Assembly: GCA_944350335.1 (NCBI GenBank)
Contig: CALVOQ010000004.1
Coordinates: 1 to 33,128, forward strand
DNA: 33,128 bases
DNA from: an uncultured Bacilli bacterium
GTDB lineage: Bacteria; Bacillota_I; Bacilli_A; RF39; UBA660
Reading direction: 5' to 3'
The notes under the pieces were generated by a model. The model had not been told where the DNA came from. It searched no databases and worked only from the letters and a program-made list of their open reading frames with translations. Position numbers and translations under genes: made by a program. Positions 14,424 through 21,817 of the stretch are shown piece after piece; the first letter of the stretch is position 1; each line of letters opens with the position of its first letter.

Positions 14424-15566
14424 CTAAAGTTTACATTGTTTTTGACAAATTGACATGTAAATAGCTATACAATACAAGCCGACAATGTTTTTTAATTTGT
14501 GTAAATACAAAAAGAAATCTTTTGATTTTAAATCGGTTTCTTTATTTATTGCATCAACAAAAATACTAAAATGTATTTTTGTATAAAAATCATAAACGAC
14601 TATACTACCAGTGTATCCTTGATGTGCAATAGAAAGTTTTGAAAATGTATTTGGAATATAACAGTTATCATTATTGTCAGTCTTTAGATACATACCACTA
14701 TAACTTCGCTTTCTATTTTTTTCATCTAAAAAATAATATTTAAAAATTTTATTTAAATAGTTTTTATCAAAAAAACTATAATTAAATATTTTATTAGCAA
14801 TCTCTATAAAATCTTCTACATTTGAAAATAATCCAGCAGCACCGCTATAACCGTGGTTTATCCGTGTTTTTGGATCATGAGGCAAGTTGCCGTGATTTCC
14901 GTTGCCCAATATTTTATAATTACCCACCGGAACAAATTTCGTGTTTTTTAACTTTAAGTTTTTTAATAAATATCTATTTAAAATAGTTTTATAAGTTTCA
15001 TTTTTTTTATTTGATTTGTTAATTTGTTCACGAATTATTTCTGACAAAATAATAAATCCAATATCTGTATATACTGACTCATCATTTTTTGTATATTTTG
15101 CTGTATATAATCTTTTGGTAAAATCTAATTGATTTTTTGTTTCAGATAATTTACCGGTTGTTTCTATTTTATTTCTCATTTTTATGATATCTATAACTTT
15201 GCAATCATCCATATATTTAAATGGCAACATGTTTTTAACATATTTATTGTTATTTATTAATTTTTGTTTTTCTAAATCATAATATATCTTTAATGTAAAA
15301 AGTTTTGTTATACTAGCTATATCGAATAATTTAATCTCCTTTACTTTTGGTATTTCAATTATATCTTTTATATCTTTTACAAAAATGCCGATGCTTATAT
15401 TATTTACTCCAAATTTTTCGTTATCCAAGTATTTTGTCGCAATTTTTTTTAAATCCTCAATTAAAATTTCATGTGATTTCAAACTCAGTTTTTTTAATTG
15501 CTCTTTTTCTTGTTTAGTAAATATACATCCTTTATTTTCTAATTTATTAATTATTGTATCTATCAT
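14424..15566 (-). CDS. Cytoplasmic beta-lactamase-fold serine hydrolase
   Basis: A penicillin-recognising-fold serine hydrolase (Pfam Beta-lactamase group) with 380 residues. Motifs: catalytic S85-I-T-K88, Y166-T-D168 in the position of the Tyr-x-Asn motif, and H315-Q-G317 replacing the Lys-Thr-Gly box, as in class C-like esterases and D-aminopeptidases. A G-A-A-G-L-F-S-N-V-E-D-F stretch (242-253), typical of the family, is intact. There is no signal peptide, so unlike most relatives it should act in the cytoplasm, or leave by another route. Its ATG overlaps the stop of the DUF2779 nuclease gene by four bases (ATGA), so translation of the two is coupled and their functions are probably linked. 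Substrate unknown: amide, ester or D-amino acid peptide are all possible. Confidence 0.82.
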   Translation of the reverse strand: MIDTIINKLENKGCIFTKQEKEQLKKLSLKSHEILIEDLKKIATKYLDNEKFGVNNISIGIFVKDIKDIIEIPKVKEIKLFDIASITKLFTLKIYYDLEKQKLINNNKYVKNMLPFKYMDDCKVIDIIKMRNKIETTGKLSETKNQLDFTKRLYTAKYTKNDESVYTDIGFIILSEIIREQINKSNKKNETYKTILNRYLLKNLKLKNTKFVPVGNYKILGNGNHGNLPHDPKTRINHGYSGAAGLFSNVEDFIEIANKIFNYSFFDKNYLNKIFKYYFLDEKNRKRSYSGMYLKTDNNDNCYIPNTFSKLSIAHQGYTGSIVVYDFYTKIHFSIFVDAINKETDLKSKDFFLYLHKLKNIVGLYCIAIYMSICQKQCKL

Positions 15567-17392
15567 TTTACTAAATTTCTTAGCCCCCTTAATATTTCAA
15601 CCATTGCCCATGTATCTTGTTTGCAATATTCAATTAATGCTTTTCGTGATTTATCTAATTCTATTTTATTCATTTTATTAAACACAGCATATTCAACTAG
15701 TGCGTCCACTCCATTTTGTATTTCTAAATCGTTATATGTTAAGTTTGTAAATATAGGCAAAGTCTTCTTTATTGAGTAGCTTCCACTTTGCTCGTTGTTA
15801 TAGTAGTTAACTGTAGTAGAGTTATACTCATCAAATCCCAAAGACTTGTACAACGCCTTATTGTTGTCAATTATTTCTAGAAGGTCTCTGCCCGATTCAT
15901 ATATCTTCATTAATTCTCTTTTATATTGCGGATAAATAATACTTAATTCTTTTATTCTACTTTTTTCAAAACCTACATTTTGCGCTAGCATGCATCCACC
16001 ATTACTCAAATCTATTTTTTCCACAAGTTTTTTAACCAACGCTTCTCGCTGATCTTCTGCATTTGTTGTAGCTAAAAAGACATAATTATCTTTTTCCTTG
16101 TCACACACTCCAGGTTCAGTTTCTATATGTAGACTAAATTCAAAGCAGCTTTGTGTATAAGGTTTTTCTCCAACAAATCTTGGTAATGGGCACGGAAATG
16201 TTTCAAAATCTAAATGAAAAATTGGATATTCAAGACTATCTAAACCCGCTTTAATTTTTTCTTTATTTATATAGACTTTGTTTTCATCATAACATTCTCT
16301 TTGAATTAAATGATTATTGTTAGTAATCCATTCTTTTGGAACATCACCTAATTTGTAATATCCTTCATTTATTAAATCATATTTGTCATATTTTATTCCA
16401 TTATATTTAAAACAAATAAACCTTTTATAATTATAGCTTGCATTTTTTGAAGGAACTTTGTTAAAACATATTGATTTGAACTTACATTCTGTTCTCTTTT
16501 TAAGTTCGCAACTTTTACTTACTCTACATGGTCTGTCATCTATCTCATAAACATTTTTCTCTAAGCGTTCACGATCACTGTCAACGTATTTTTGGTATAA
16601 TTCTGTAATTTCATTCATGTCATATATATCTATTATATCGTTTCCATTTTTATCAGTTTCGTAAGTATTTTTGCCGTTAATAGTTTTGCCATTATATGTA
16701 TATTCACTATTTAAAACTGCTAAATAATAATTGATTTTTTTTTGGTTTTTAAAGTATTTATCTGTTATATATCTTTGAACTGCTAAGTCGTAAATATATT
16801 TTCCTTCCTCGCTATAACGATCTAATAGTTTTAATATCTTTTTATTATAGGTATCATTTGGAATACTTGGAATATTTAATTTGTTTATATATCCGCATTT
16901 GTAAAACAATGGTACTATCTCTTTGTCTATTTTATATGTCAATTCTTTATATTTCCTATTCGTTGTTGCTTTAACTTCTATTATATTTATTTCATTATTT
17001 GACTCATTATAAATGTCTACATAGCATAAATATTTTATTCCGTTTATATCAATGTCAAAGCTTTCTTGCATAAAGGTTTCTTTACTATATGTACTTTTTC
17101 CTCCAAATACTTTTTCTACATGTAGTGCGGCTAAAATTTCAATTTCTTTATAATAATCCATCATCGCTTCCAGTTGTTTATCTATCTTTTTAGTTAAATC
17201 TATGTCTTCGCCTGTTTCTTCGTCTGTTTCAAATAACATGGTTAGCATTTCTTTTATTCTTTCGTTTTTTTCTTCTTTTATATATTCTTCGACTGGTACT
17301 TTGCTCTCTAATTTTTCTTTTCTTATATTTTCAAGTGCTGGATATCTCCTGCACCTTGTGTAATTGATAAAATCCGTTTTTGTAATTGCCAT
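15563..17392 (-). CDS. DUF2779 protein: PD-(D/E)XK nuclease-like plus DEDDy exonuclease-like domains
   Basis: A 609-residue protein of the DUF2779 type, common in Mollicutes and related Bacillota. N-terminal part: C14 in NYTRCRR, then a PD-(D/E)XK-like core with D126 and E139-V-K141, then C289, C295, C303 and C309. With C14, the last three resemble the iron-sulfur ligands of Cas4/AddB-type nucleases. C-terminal part (about 390-605): an RNase H-like DEDD exonuclease with D395-F-E397, an N472-V-G-F-E476 second motif, and Y589-C-K-Q-D593, the DEDDy form. The protein may thus carry two nuclease sites; activity is unproven. It starts at ATG 17392 with AGGTGACAT, has a good promoter, and its stop overlaps the next gene. 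A role in DNA repair or foreign-DNA processing is inference. Confidence 0.85.
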   Translation of the reverse strand: MAITKTDFINYTRCRRYPALENIRKEKLESKVPVEEYIKEEKNERIKEMLTMLFETDEETGEDIDLTKKIDKQLEAMMDYYKEIEILAALHVEKVFGGKSTYSKETFMQESFDIDINGIKYLCYVDIYNESNNEINIIEVKATTNRKYKELTYKIDKEIVPLFYKCGYINKLNIPSIPNDTYNKKILKLLDRYSEEGKYIYDLAVQRYITDKYFKNQKKINYYLAVLNSEYTYNGKTINGKNTYETDKNGNDIIDIYDMNEITELYQKYVDSDRERLEKNVYEIDDRPCRVSKSCELKKRTECKFKSICFNKVPSKNASYNYKRFICFKYNGIKYDKYDLINEGYYKLGDVPKEWITNNNHLIQRECYDENKVYINKEKIKAGLDSLEYPIFHLDFETFPCPLPRFVGEKPYTQSCFEFSLHIETEPGVCDKEKDNYVFLATTNAEDQREALVKKLVEKIDLSNGGCMLAQNVGFEKSRIKELSIIYPQYKRELMKIYESGRDLLEIIDNNKALYKSLGFDEYNSTTVNYYNNEQSGSYSIKKTLPIFTNLTYNDLEIQNGVDALVEYAVFNKMNKIELDKSRKALIEYCKQDTWAMVEILRGLRNLVK

Positions 17393-17409
17393 TTATGTCA
17401 CCTAATAAA

Positions 17410-17438
17410 ATTATAACATGCTTAACATCGATAGTAAA
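17410..17438 (-). promoter_or_regulatory. Promoter of the DUF2779-serine hydrolase operon
   Basis: Minus strand: TTTACT (17438-17433), a 17-base spacer and the extended -10 TGTTATAAT (17418-17410), followed by AGGTGA and the ATG. Confidence 0.7.
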
Positions 17439-17730
17439 TTGTATGGGGACAGAAATTATTTTTTTACATTTATAATATAATTACGATTATTAGAAAATTA
17501 TTTGCTGGTGTTTATACAAATTATTAAAATTAACTACATGTATATTTTTTGGGTGAAGGCTCAATTATTTTCTTTTATCGTTATAGTTTGATTATTTACT
17601 CATCTTGCAAAACAATAATTATTAAAAACTGGCACAAAAAATAACAGTAAAAAGCACTGATGTGATGTGTCATCGCTAAATCCAGCATGAAATTTTAAAT
17701 TTTTTTACGATATAAAACTTATAATGTAAT
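17439..17730. other. Non-coding AT-rich gap
   Basis: About 290 bases between the DUF2779 promoter and the pilin-like gene terminator. I see no gene with a ribosome binding site, no tRNA and no convincing stable structure. A 30-codon ATG frame on the minus strand near 17600-17690 lacks a Shine-Dalgarno. This gap could contain the eroded 3' part of the pilin-like gene, but I find no matching frame. Confidence 0.5.
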
Positions 17731-17752
17731 TAAAAAAGAGTTTTGCACTCTT
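17731..17752 (-). terminator. Terminator after the prepilin-like gene
   Basis: AAGAGT (17736-17741) pairs with ACTCTT (17747-17752) around a five-base loop. The A run at 17732-17737 gives the U tract on the minus strand. The stop codon of the gene lies in the stem. Confidence 0.8.
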
Positions 17753-18365
17753 AACCATTAGTATTTTCAAAAGAAATATTATTATCCGTAATCATTTTAA
17801 CAACTAAAATGCCATCAATTTTGTAGACGCCCATAATTCGCCACATTACTCCACTATACCAAAGATAATTATTAGGATCACTTCCAACATAAAGACACGG
17901 ATTACTTTCAGTTATATTCTCACAATGTAAATCCTCTATAACCTTATCCACTAGTTCGGAACTAGTAGAACTACCAAGTTCTCCATCCCAAATAGCAATA
18001 ACTGTGTTTATATCTTTTTTTATTAGTATTTGGATGTCATTTAAACTTTTTTTATCAACAGGATTTATAACACACCCATATGAATCAGGACAATTGCTAT
18101 TATTTTGTTCCGAATCTTTTTCAATATAGTTAGATTCAACTAATTCACCCACAGTAACTACAAACTCATTTGGATTAAACAATTGTGGATTATCTTGACC
18201 ATAAAGTTCTGCAGCTACTAAAATAATATCTTTCTTGCCTTCTAATAATCTCTGATTAATTCTATTTCTAATAGCAATTATGCTAGGAACAGCAATAGCT
18301 ATAATAATACTAATTAGAACTATAACAACTATAACTTCAGTTAAAGTAAAACCTTTTTTATCCAT
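17751..18365 (-). CDS. Prepilin-like exported protein, apparently 3'-truncated
   Basis: It begins with a class III prepilin signal, MDKKG|FTLTE, with cleavage expected after Gly5 and the conserved Glu at mature position 5. One long hydrophobic helix (6-31) follows. Such proteins are type IV pilins or pseudopilins of competence or secretion machines. The ectodomain (32-204) has four cysteines, C92/C98 and C148/C157, spaced as two likely disulfides. The last 45 residues, with N-Y-L-W-Y-S-G-V-M-W-R-I-M-G (167-179), look like the start of a domain that in related Bacillota proteins runs on for over 100 residues after a W-Y-S-G-x-x-W-R-I motif. Here it stops at residue 204, right at a terminator. 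No pilus ATPase or prepilin peptidase is present. Truncation is inferred from memory of the family. Confidence 0.78.
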   Translation of the reverse strand: MDKKGFTLTEVIVVIVLISIIIAIAVPSIIAIRNRINQRLLEGKKDIILVAAELYGQDNPQLFNPNEFVVTVGELVESNYIEKDSEQNNSNCPDSYGCVINPVDKKSLNDIQILIKKDINTVIAIWDGELGSSTSSELVDKVIEDLHCENITESNPCLYVGSDPNNYLWYSGVMWRIMGVYKIDGILVVKMITDNNISFENTNG

Positions 18366-18615
18366 ATTATAGCACCTACCTACTGTAATTAATTATATTA
18401 CAAATATTAAAACTATTCAATACAAAACCAACAATACAAGTATATATTTAAAAAATGTAAGTCATTTAATTTACAATTAAAAAGTATTAAACGAAAACAT
18501 GCTTTTTTAATGCAAAATTTACATCAATATTTATTTAGAATTTATGTTGTTTTGTAACTATACAGCGCTGTTTGTTACTTTTGCTTCGCCCTTTTTATTG
18601 TTAAAATTATATTTT

Positions 18616-18637
18616 ATATTTAGTTGCAACTAAATAT
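18616..18637. repeat. Perfect 22-bp palindrome over the lipoprotein stop codon
   Basis: ATATTTAGTTG is followed directly by its exact inverse, with no spacer, centred between 18626 and 18627. Having no loop and no T run, it is a poor terminator. It may be a protein-binding site or chance. Confidence 0.5.
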
Positions 18638-19132
18638 TTTTTCTTCACTTACCCACTTATCAGATTTTTTTATTAATGTGTATTCAATTTCTTTTAACGT
18701 TATTGTTATTTTTTTTGATTTAATTTCATTTATTTTTACATCCTCTTCCATGTCTTCTCTAGCGGTATCTATTTCATATGGTAGAGGACATCCACCTACG
18801 CCAGTTGAATATAATTTTCCGTCAATATCTTTGTATTTTTTGTCAATTGTGTTTTTTAATTCTTCAGACACTTCACCATTATACCCTTTATCCACTTGTT
18901 CTTTTAATTCTTTAACGGAACCATAATTATCTGCTACACGATACCATGTTGTTCCTTCTTCTACAATTGTTTGATCTGCAAAAACCGCTAATCCAATACC
19001 GTCTGCAATATATGAAGCTTTATATGCATTTTCTAATGCATCTAATACTGCCACTTTTGCTTCATCATCATCTAATGTCGCACATCCAGTTAACATTATT
19101 AATGTAACTAAACCTAATAATAATTTTTTCAT
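18620..19132 (-). CDS. Small lipoprotein of unknown function
   Basis: A 170-residue protein starting at ATG 19132; a GTG three codons earlier is part of the GGAGGAGTG ribosome binding site. A lipoprotein signal peptide ends in MLTGC, so the mature protein is anchored to the outer face of the membrane. The mature part is acidic. An Ala-rich helical start (about 22-45) is followed by a V-E-E-G-T-T-W-Y-R-V stretch. Two further cysteines, one in GVGGCPLPYE and one at the penultimate position, could pair. I do not recognise the family. The neighbours are two prepilin-like genes in the same orientation, but with separate promoters, so a shared job is only a possibility. Confidence 0.75.
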   Translation of the reverse strand: MKKLLLGLVTLIMLTGCATLDDDEAKVAVLDALENAYKASYIADGIGLAVFADQTIVEEGTTWYRVADNYGSVKELKEQVDKGYNGEVSEELKNTIDKKYKDIDGKLYSTGVGGCPLPYEIDTAREDMEEDVKINEIKSKKITITLKEIEYTLIKKSDKWVSEEKIFSCN

Positions 19133-19293
19133 ATTTAACACTCCTCCATTACTATATATCTATCTTATCACATAATTAACATAAAATAAATAAACTTTGA
19201 AACTTTTCTAATAATTTTGAAAATTGCTTACTTATGTATTTGCATTCAATATCGTATTTTCTATTAATATTCTTACTTAATATAATTTATTAA

Positions 19294-19665
19294 CTATAAA
19301 GTAAATTCATGTACTATATTTCCATTTTCATCTAATGTTGAATACACACATAGAGTTCCACTAATTATCTCGTGAGTTATAGGATTTATTAAGTTTTTAT
19401 TTAACAACCCGTCATTTTGCAACATATAGAGCTTGGTACATATTGTGTCACCTGTATATCCTTTGTATAGTTCTTCCATAATATGTGGATATTTATTAAA
19501 ATACACATCTGTGGCATATTCAATCTGTTCAGTTAGCTCATTTAGCTTAGCTTGGTTGAACGACTGCACTGTTTTTGTAAACATAATTGTACCACTGGTG
19601 CTTACAGCTGCAATTACTGCTATAATAACGATAATTTCTATTAATGTAAATCCTTTTTTATTCAT
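19294..19665 (-). CDS. Short prepilin-like (pseudopilin) protein
   Basis: A 123-residue protein with class III signal MNKKG|FTLIE, Glu5 and a hydrophobic helix (6-28), behind AGGTGG. The body has a helical N-terminal half with the F-N-Q-A-K-L-N-E-L-T-E-Q-I-E-Y-A pattern seen in minor pilins, and two cysteines (in DTICTK and in GTLCVY). It is of the size of ComGC/ComGD-type or secretion pseudopilins. No assembly ATPase, membrane platform protein or peptidase lies in the window, so it must use a machine encoded elsewhere. It lies downstream of spoVS on the same strand, but a terminator separates them. It is probably full length, unlike the longer prepilin-like protein nearby. Confidence 0.8.
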   Translation of the reverse strand: MNKKGFTLIEIIVIIAVIAAVSTSGTIMFTKTVQSFNQAKLNELTEQIEYATDVYFNKYPHIMEELYKGYTGDTICTKLYMLQNDGLLNKNLINPITHEIISGTLCVYSTLDENGNIVHEFTL

Positions 19666-19703
19666 ATTTCCACCTAATACAAGAATAACATATTTTTTTA
19701 TAA

Positions 19704-19727
19704 TAAAAAAGAGGCTATTTTGCCTCT
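19704..19727 (-). terminator. Terminator after spoVS
   Basis: AGAGGC (19710-19715) pairs with GCCTCT (19722-19727). The A run at 19704-19710 gives the U tract on the minus strand. The spoVS stop codon lies in the structure. Confidence 0.88.
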
Positions 19728-19978
19728 ACAATTAATTTTATTGCCGTTCTTTCTTCTCCATCAATTTGTATGTCAGAAAAGGCAGGCGTGCATACTAAGT
19801 TTACTCCAGATGTTGCCAAGTAACCTCTTGCTATAGCAATAGCTTTTATAGCTTGGTTTAATGCCCCAGCCCCTACTACTTGCATTTCTACTTCTGTTTC
19901 GTTTTCTCGAAATAAATTGGCTATTGCACCGGCTACTTTTTGTGGTGTGCTTTTGCTTCTTACTTTCATTACATTCAT
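19715..19978 (-). CDS. spoVS: Stage V sporulation protein S
   Basis: An Alba-like small nucleic-acid-binding-type protein required for normal stage V spore development in Bacillus. It has 87 residues, the family length, behind a perfect AGGAGG. The conserved core is easily read: VGAGALNQAIKAIAIARGYL, then a serine-glycine-valine turn, C-T-P-A-F-S-D-I, and the almost invariant I-D-G-E-E-R-T-A-I-K-L-I-V-E at the C-terminus. The N-terminal third is more diverged. It is the clearest sporulation marker in this window and supports reading the collagen-like and YjcZ-like genes as spore genes. SpoVS homologues also occur in some non-sporulating phyla, so on its own it does not prove sporulation. Confidence 0.95.
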   Translation of the reverse strand: MNVMKVRSKSTPQKVAGAIANLFRENETEVEMQVVGAGALNQAIKAIAIARGYLATSGVNLVCTPAFSDIQIDGEERTAIKLIVEAK

Positions 19979-20035
19979 TTTTATTTCCTCCTACTAAATA
20001 TATGTTTAACTTAAAGATTTTAACAATAAAAAAAG

Positions 20036-20734
20036 CTATTTTTTAGCACGTTTTTTTGTGTTCTTTTTGCTAACTATAGCTGTTTTATTACTTGATTTAT
20101 TTACGATCTTATTTTTTTTAGTTAAATCTTTTTTTGAAATTGTTTTCTTTTCTTTTTCGCCATCTTCTATTATTTTTTTTACAATCTTATTAAAAGTAGC
20201 AGGACTTATAAATATTTTAAATAGTGGTTCAGTTATTAACATTATTCCTAATGTGACAAAATAATAACCTATTATTAACGTTTGTACAGATAATTCGTTA
20301 TATAAATTAATGATAGTTAGTATCCCTAAAAATGCTACTAAAAATGTAATTATAAACTTAATAATCCATAAGTAATTATTCTTCATTTTTAACTTATATA
20401 CGATATAACCTCTATTAACTACAATAAGTAATGTATATATTAAGATTGATGTTCCCAACATAAACGGAATATTTGTACTGCCTGCTGACATTAAAAATGA
20501 AGCAACGATTATGCTAATCAAAGAATTAAACAATAATTCATACTCTTTTTCTTCTCTCGTAGTAAAATAAGCAATGACTATAAAAAATGAATATATATAG
20601 AAAAGCGTAGCCAAATAAAATATTGGATCAATTAAACCAAATGCTGGAAATGACATAATTATTATGCCCATAATTATTAATACAAAATATAAAGCCGCTT
20701 CAATTATATTCTTCGTTTTTTCTTTTTTTATCAT
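20036..20734 (-). CDS. Integral membrane protein, HdeD/DUF308-like, with basic tail
   Basis: A 232-residue protein starting at ATG after GAAGGAGTG. Six or so hydrophobic segments fill residues 10-175 (roughly 12-32, 36-58, 70-86, 90-108, 122-145, 150-170), in the compact pattern of HdeD/DUF308 membrane proteins; that assignment is tentative. The last 45 residues are a very Lys/Asn/Ser-rich, highly basic cytoplasmic tail, which could contact nucleic acid or acidic lipids. It has a good sigma-A promoter of its own. A weak hairpin plus T run at its stop (about 20036-20050) may end transcription before spoVS, 57 bases further on. Function unknown. Confidence 0.7.
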   Translation of the reverse strand: MIKKEKTKNIIEAALYFVLIIMGIIIMSFPAFGLIDPIFYLATLFYIYSFFIVIAYFTTREEKEYELLFNSLISIIVASFLMSAGSTNIPFMLGTSILIYTLLIVVNRGYIVYKLKMKNNYLWIIKFIITFLVAFLGILTIINLYNELSVQTLIIGYYFVTLGIMLITEPLFKIFISPATFNKIVKKIIEDGEKEKKTISKKDLTKKNKIVNKSSNKTAIVSKKNTKKRAKK

Positions 20735-20763
20735 TAATAAACACTCCTTCTATTCTATATATA

Positions 20764-20792
20764 ATGATACAGAATATCGCATGATTTGTCAA
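20764..20792 (-). promoter_or_regulatory. Sigma-A promoter of the membrane protein gene
   Basis: Minus strand: consensus -35 TTGACA (20792-20787), a 17-base spacer and TATCAT (20769-20764), 30 bases before the start codon. It is the best -35 match in the window. Confidence 0.75.
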
Positions 20793-21365
20793 ATTAAAGT
20801 GTCTTTTTCATTAAACAATGTAGTAAAGAAATATTTCATCTTTAAAATTAATTTGAGACAACAAAAAATATAGTATTATTAGATCAATAAAATAAAACAC
20901 CTATAAATTCTTGTATAAGAAAGTTCTCTTATTGAAATGAAATTAATGATTCAATTTTTGATATAGTGGATTAAAAAGATAGATGGTACGCTTTTAAAAA
21001 TTTTCATTGACATTCTAATAAAAATATTTTATAAAAAGATATTTTTATCAAATTAAATCTCTTAATGAATAATTAACCACAACTATTTATATTGAAATTA
21101 CATATTGTAAAATTATTTACTCATATTCACATTTTAACAAGTTTTATTGTTGTATTAATAATCATGTATTTCTTAGCAAATATCATCATTTAAACCTTTT
21201 ATCAAAACCAGTTTTTTATATAACAAAAAACATGAAGAAACTGAAATTCTAGTTTTTTCATGTTCAATATTATACACAAAAGAATTAATAAAATATATTG
21301 TTGAGTTTTTACTTTAGTCAAAATTACATGCTATTAAGTATAATTGTTTTTATTTACGATATTTT
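20793..21365. other. Long non-coding AT-rich gap
   Basis: About 570 bases without a supportable gene. It contains the terminator of the surface operon (21225-21264) and an 8-bp AT hairpin near 21019-21049 of doubtful meaning. No tRNA-like fold, direct repeat or ORF with a ribosome binding site was seen. Confidence 0.6.
21225..21264 (-). terminator. Terminator of the Cys-rich surface operon
   Basis: AACATGAAGAAACT (21229-21242) faces AGTTTTTTCATGTT (21251-21264), a 14-bp stem with one mismatch in minus-strand RNA. The A run at 21225-21230 gives a U tract on that strand. It lies about 100 bases after the last gene of the operon. Confidence 0.75.
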
Positions 21366-21815
21366 TTAACAATTCTCACAACCATTTGGCCAAGCGGATT
21401 CAGGATATTTAGCTTCCATAATGCTTGACAATATCGTTGCTATTCCAAAATTCACCATATCTTCAGAGTCTATGCTTACAGAATATTCTCTAGTAGAAGT
21501 ACTGATTCTAACAGTTGCCTTAGGTGGGGATTCATAAATTTCAAAAAACTCCAATCGATAATCTTTGTTTGCCATAACGCTTTCAGAAAATCTCCTTATA
21601 AAATTTTCAACAAATTTTTCTTCAATTATTCGAATTTCTCCAGTAGTTCTATATATACCATAGTCGACAGAATCCACCATCGCTGCTTCCATAACTTCTT
21701 TCATCAAATAGTAATCTTCTTCTGCGGTTGAAGTCAAATCTTGTACAAGTAACATAGCCACTATTATAAATAAACCTAAAACTATTACTAAATACGTCCA
21801 AAAACTTTCTTTCAT
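21366..21815 (-). CDS. Small single-span membrane protein of the surface operon
   Basis: A 149-residue protein with one N-terminal hydrophobic helix (about 6-25) preceded by MKESF, then a helical stretch (about 30-85) and a beta-rich end closing in CENC. The layout, with a short start, a membrane helix and an amphipathic helix running into a small domain, recalls TadE-type pseudopilins, but I cannot assign a family. Two cysteines at the very end (146 and 149) form a Cys-x-x-Cys-like tip. Its ATG is two bases after the stop of the 993-residue secreted protein, with GGAAGAGGATAAG between them acting as ribosome binding site, so the two are tightly co-expressed. It may anchor or assemble that protein. 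It is the last gene before the operon terminator. Confidence 0.72.
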   Translation of the reverse strand: MKESFWTYLVIVLGLFIIVAMLLVQDLTSTAEEDYYLMKEVMEAAMVDSVDYGIYRTTGEIRIIEEKFVENFIRRFSESVMANKDYRLEFFEIYESPPKATVRISTSTREYSVSIDSEDMVNFGIATILSSIMEAKYPESAWPNGCENC

Positions 21816-21817
21816 TC

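Noticed and set aside
17600-17690. A 30-codon ATG frame on the minus strand between the pilin-like gene and the DUF2779 gene
   Set aside because: No Shine-Dalgarno, no recognisable product, and a length expected by chance.
21019-21049. AAAAATAT/ATATTTTT hairpin in the long gap
   Set aside because: A pure A/T stem of this length is common in such AT-rich DNA, and no transcript ends there.
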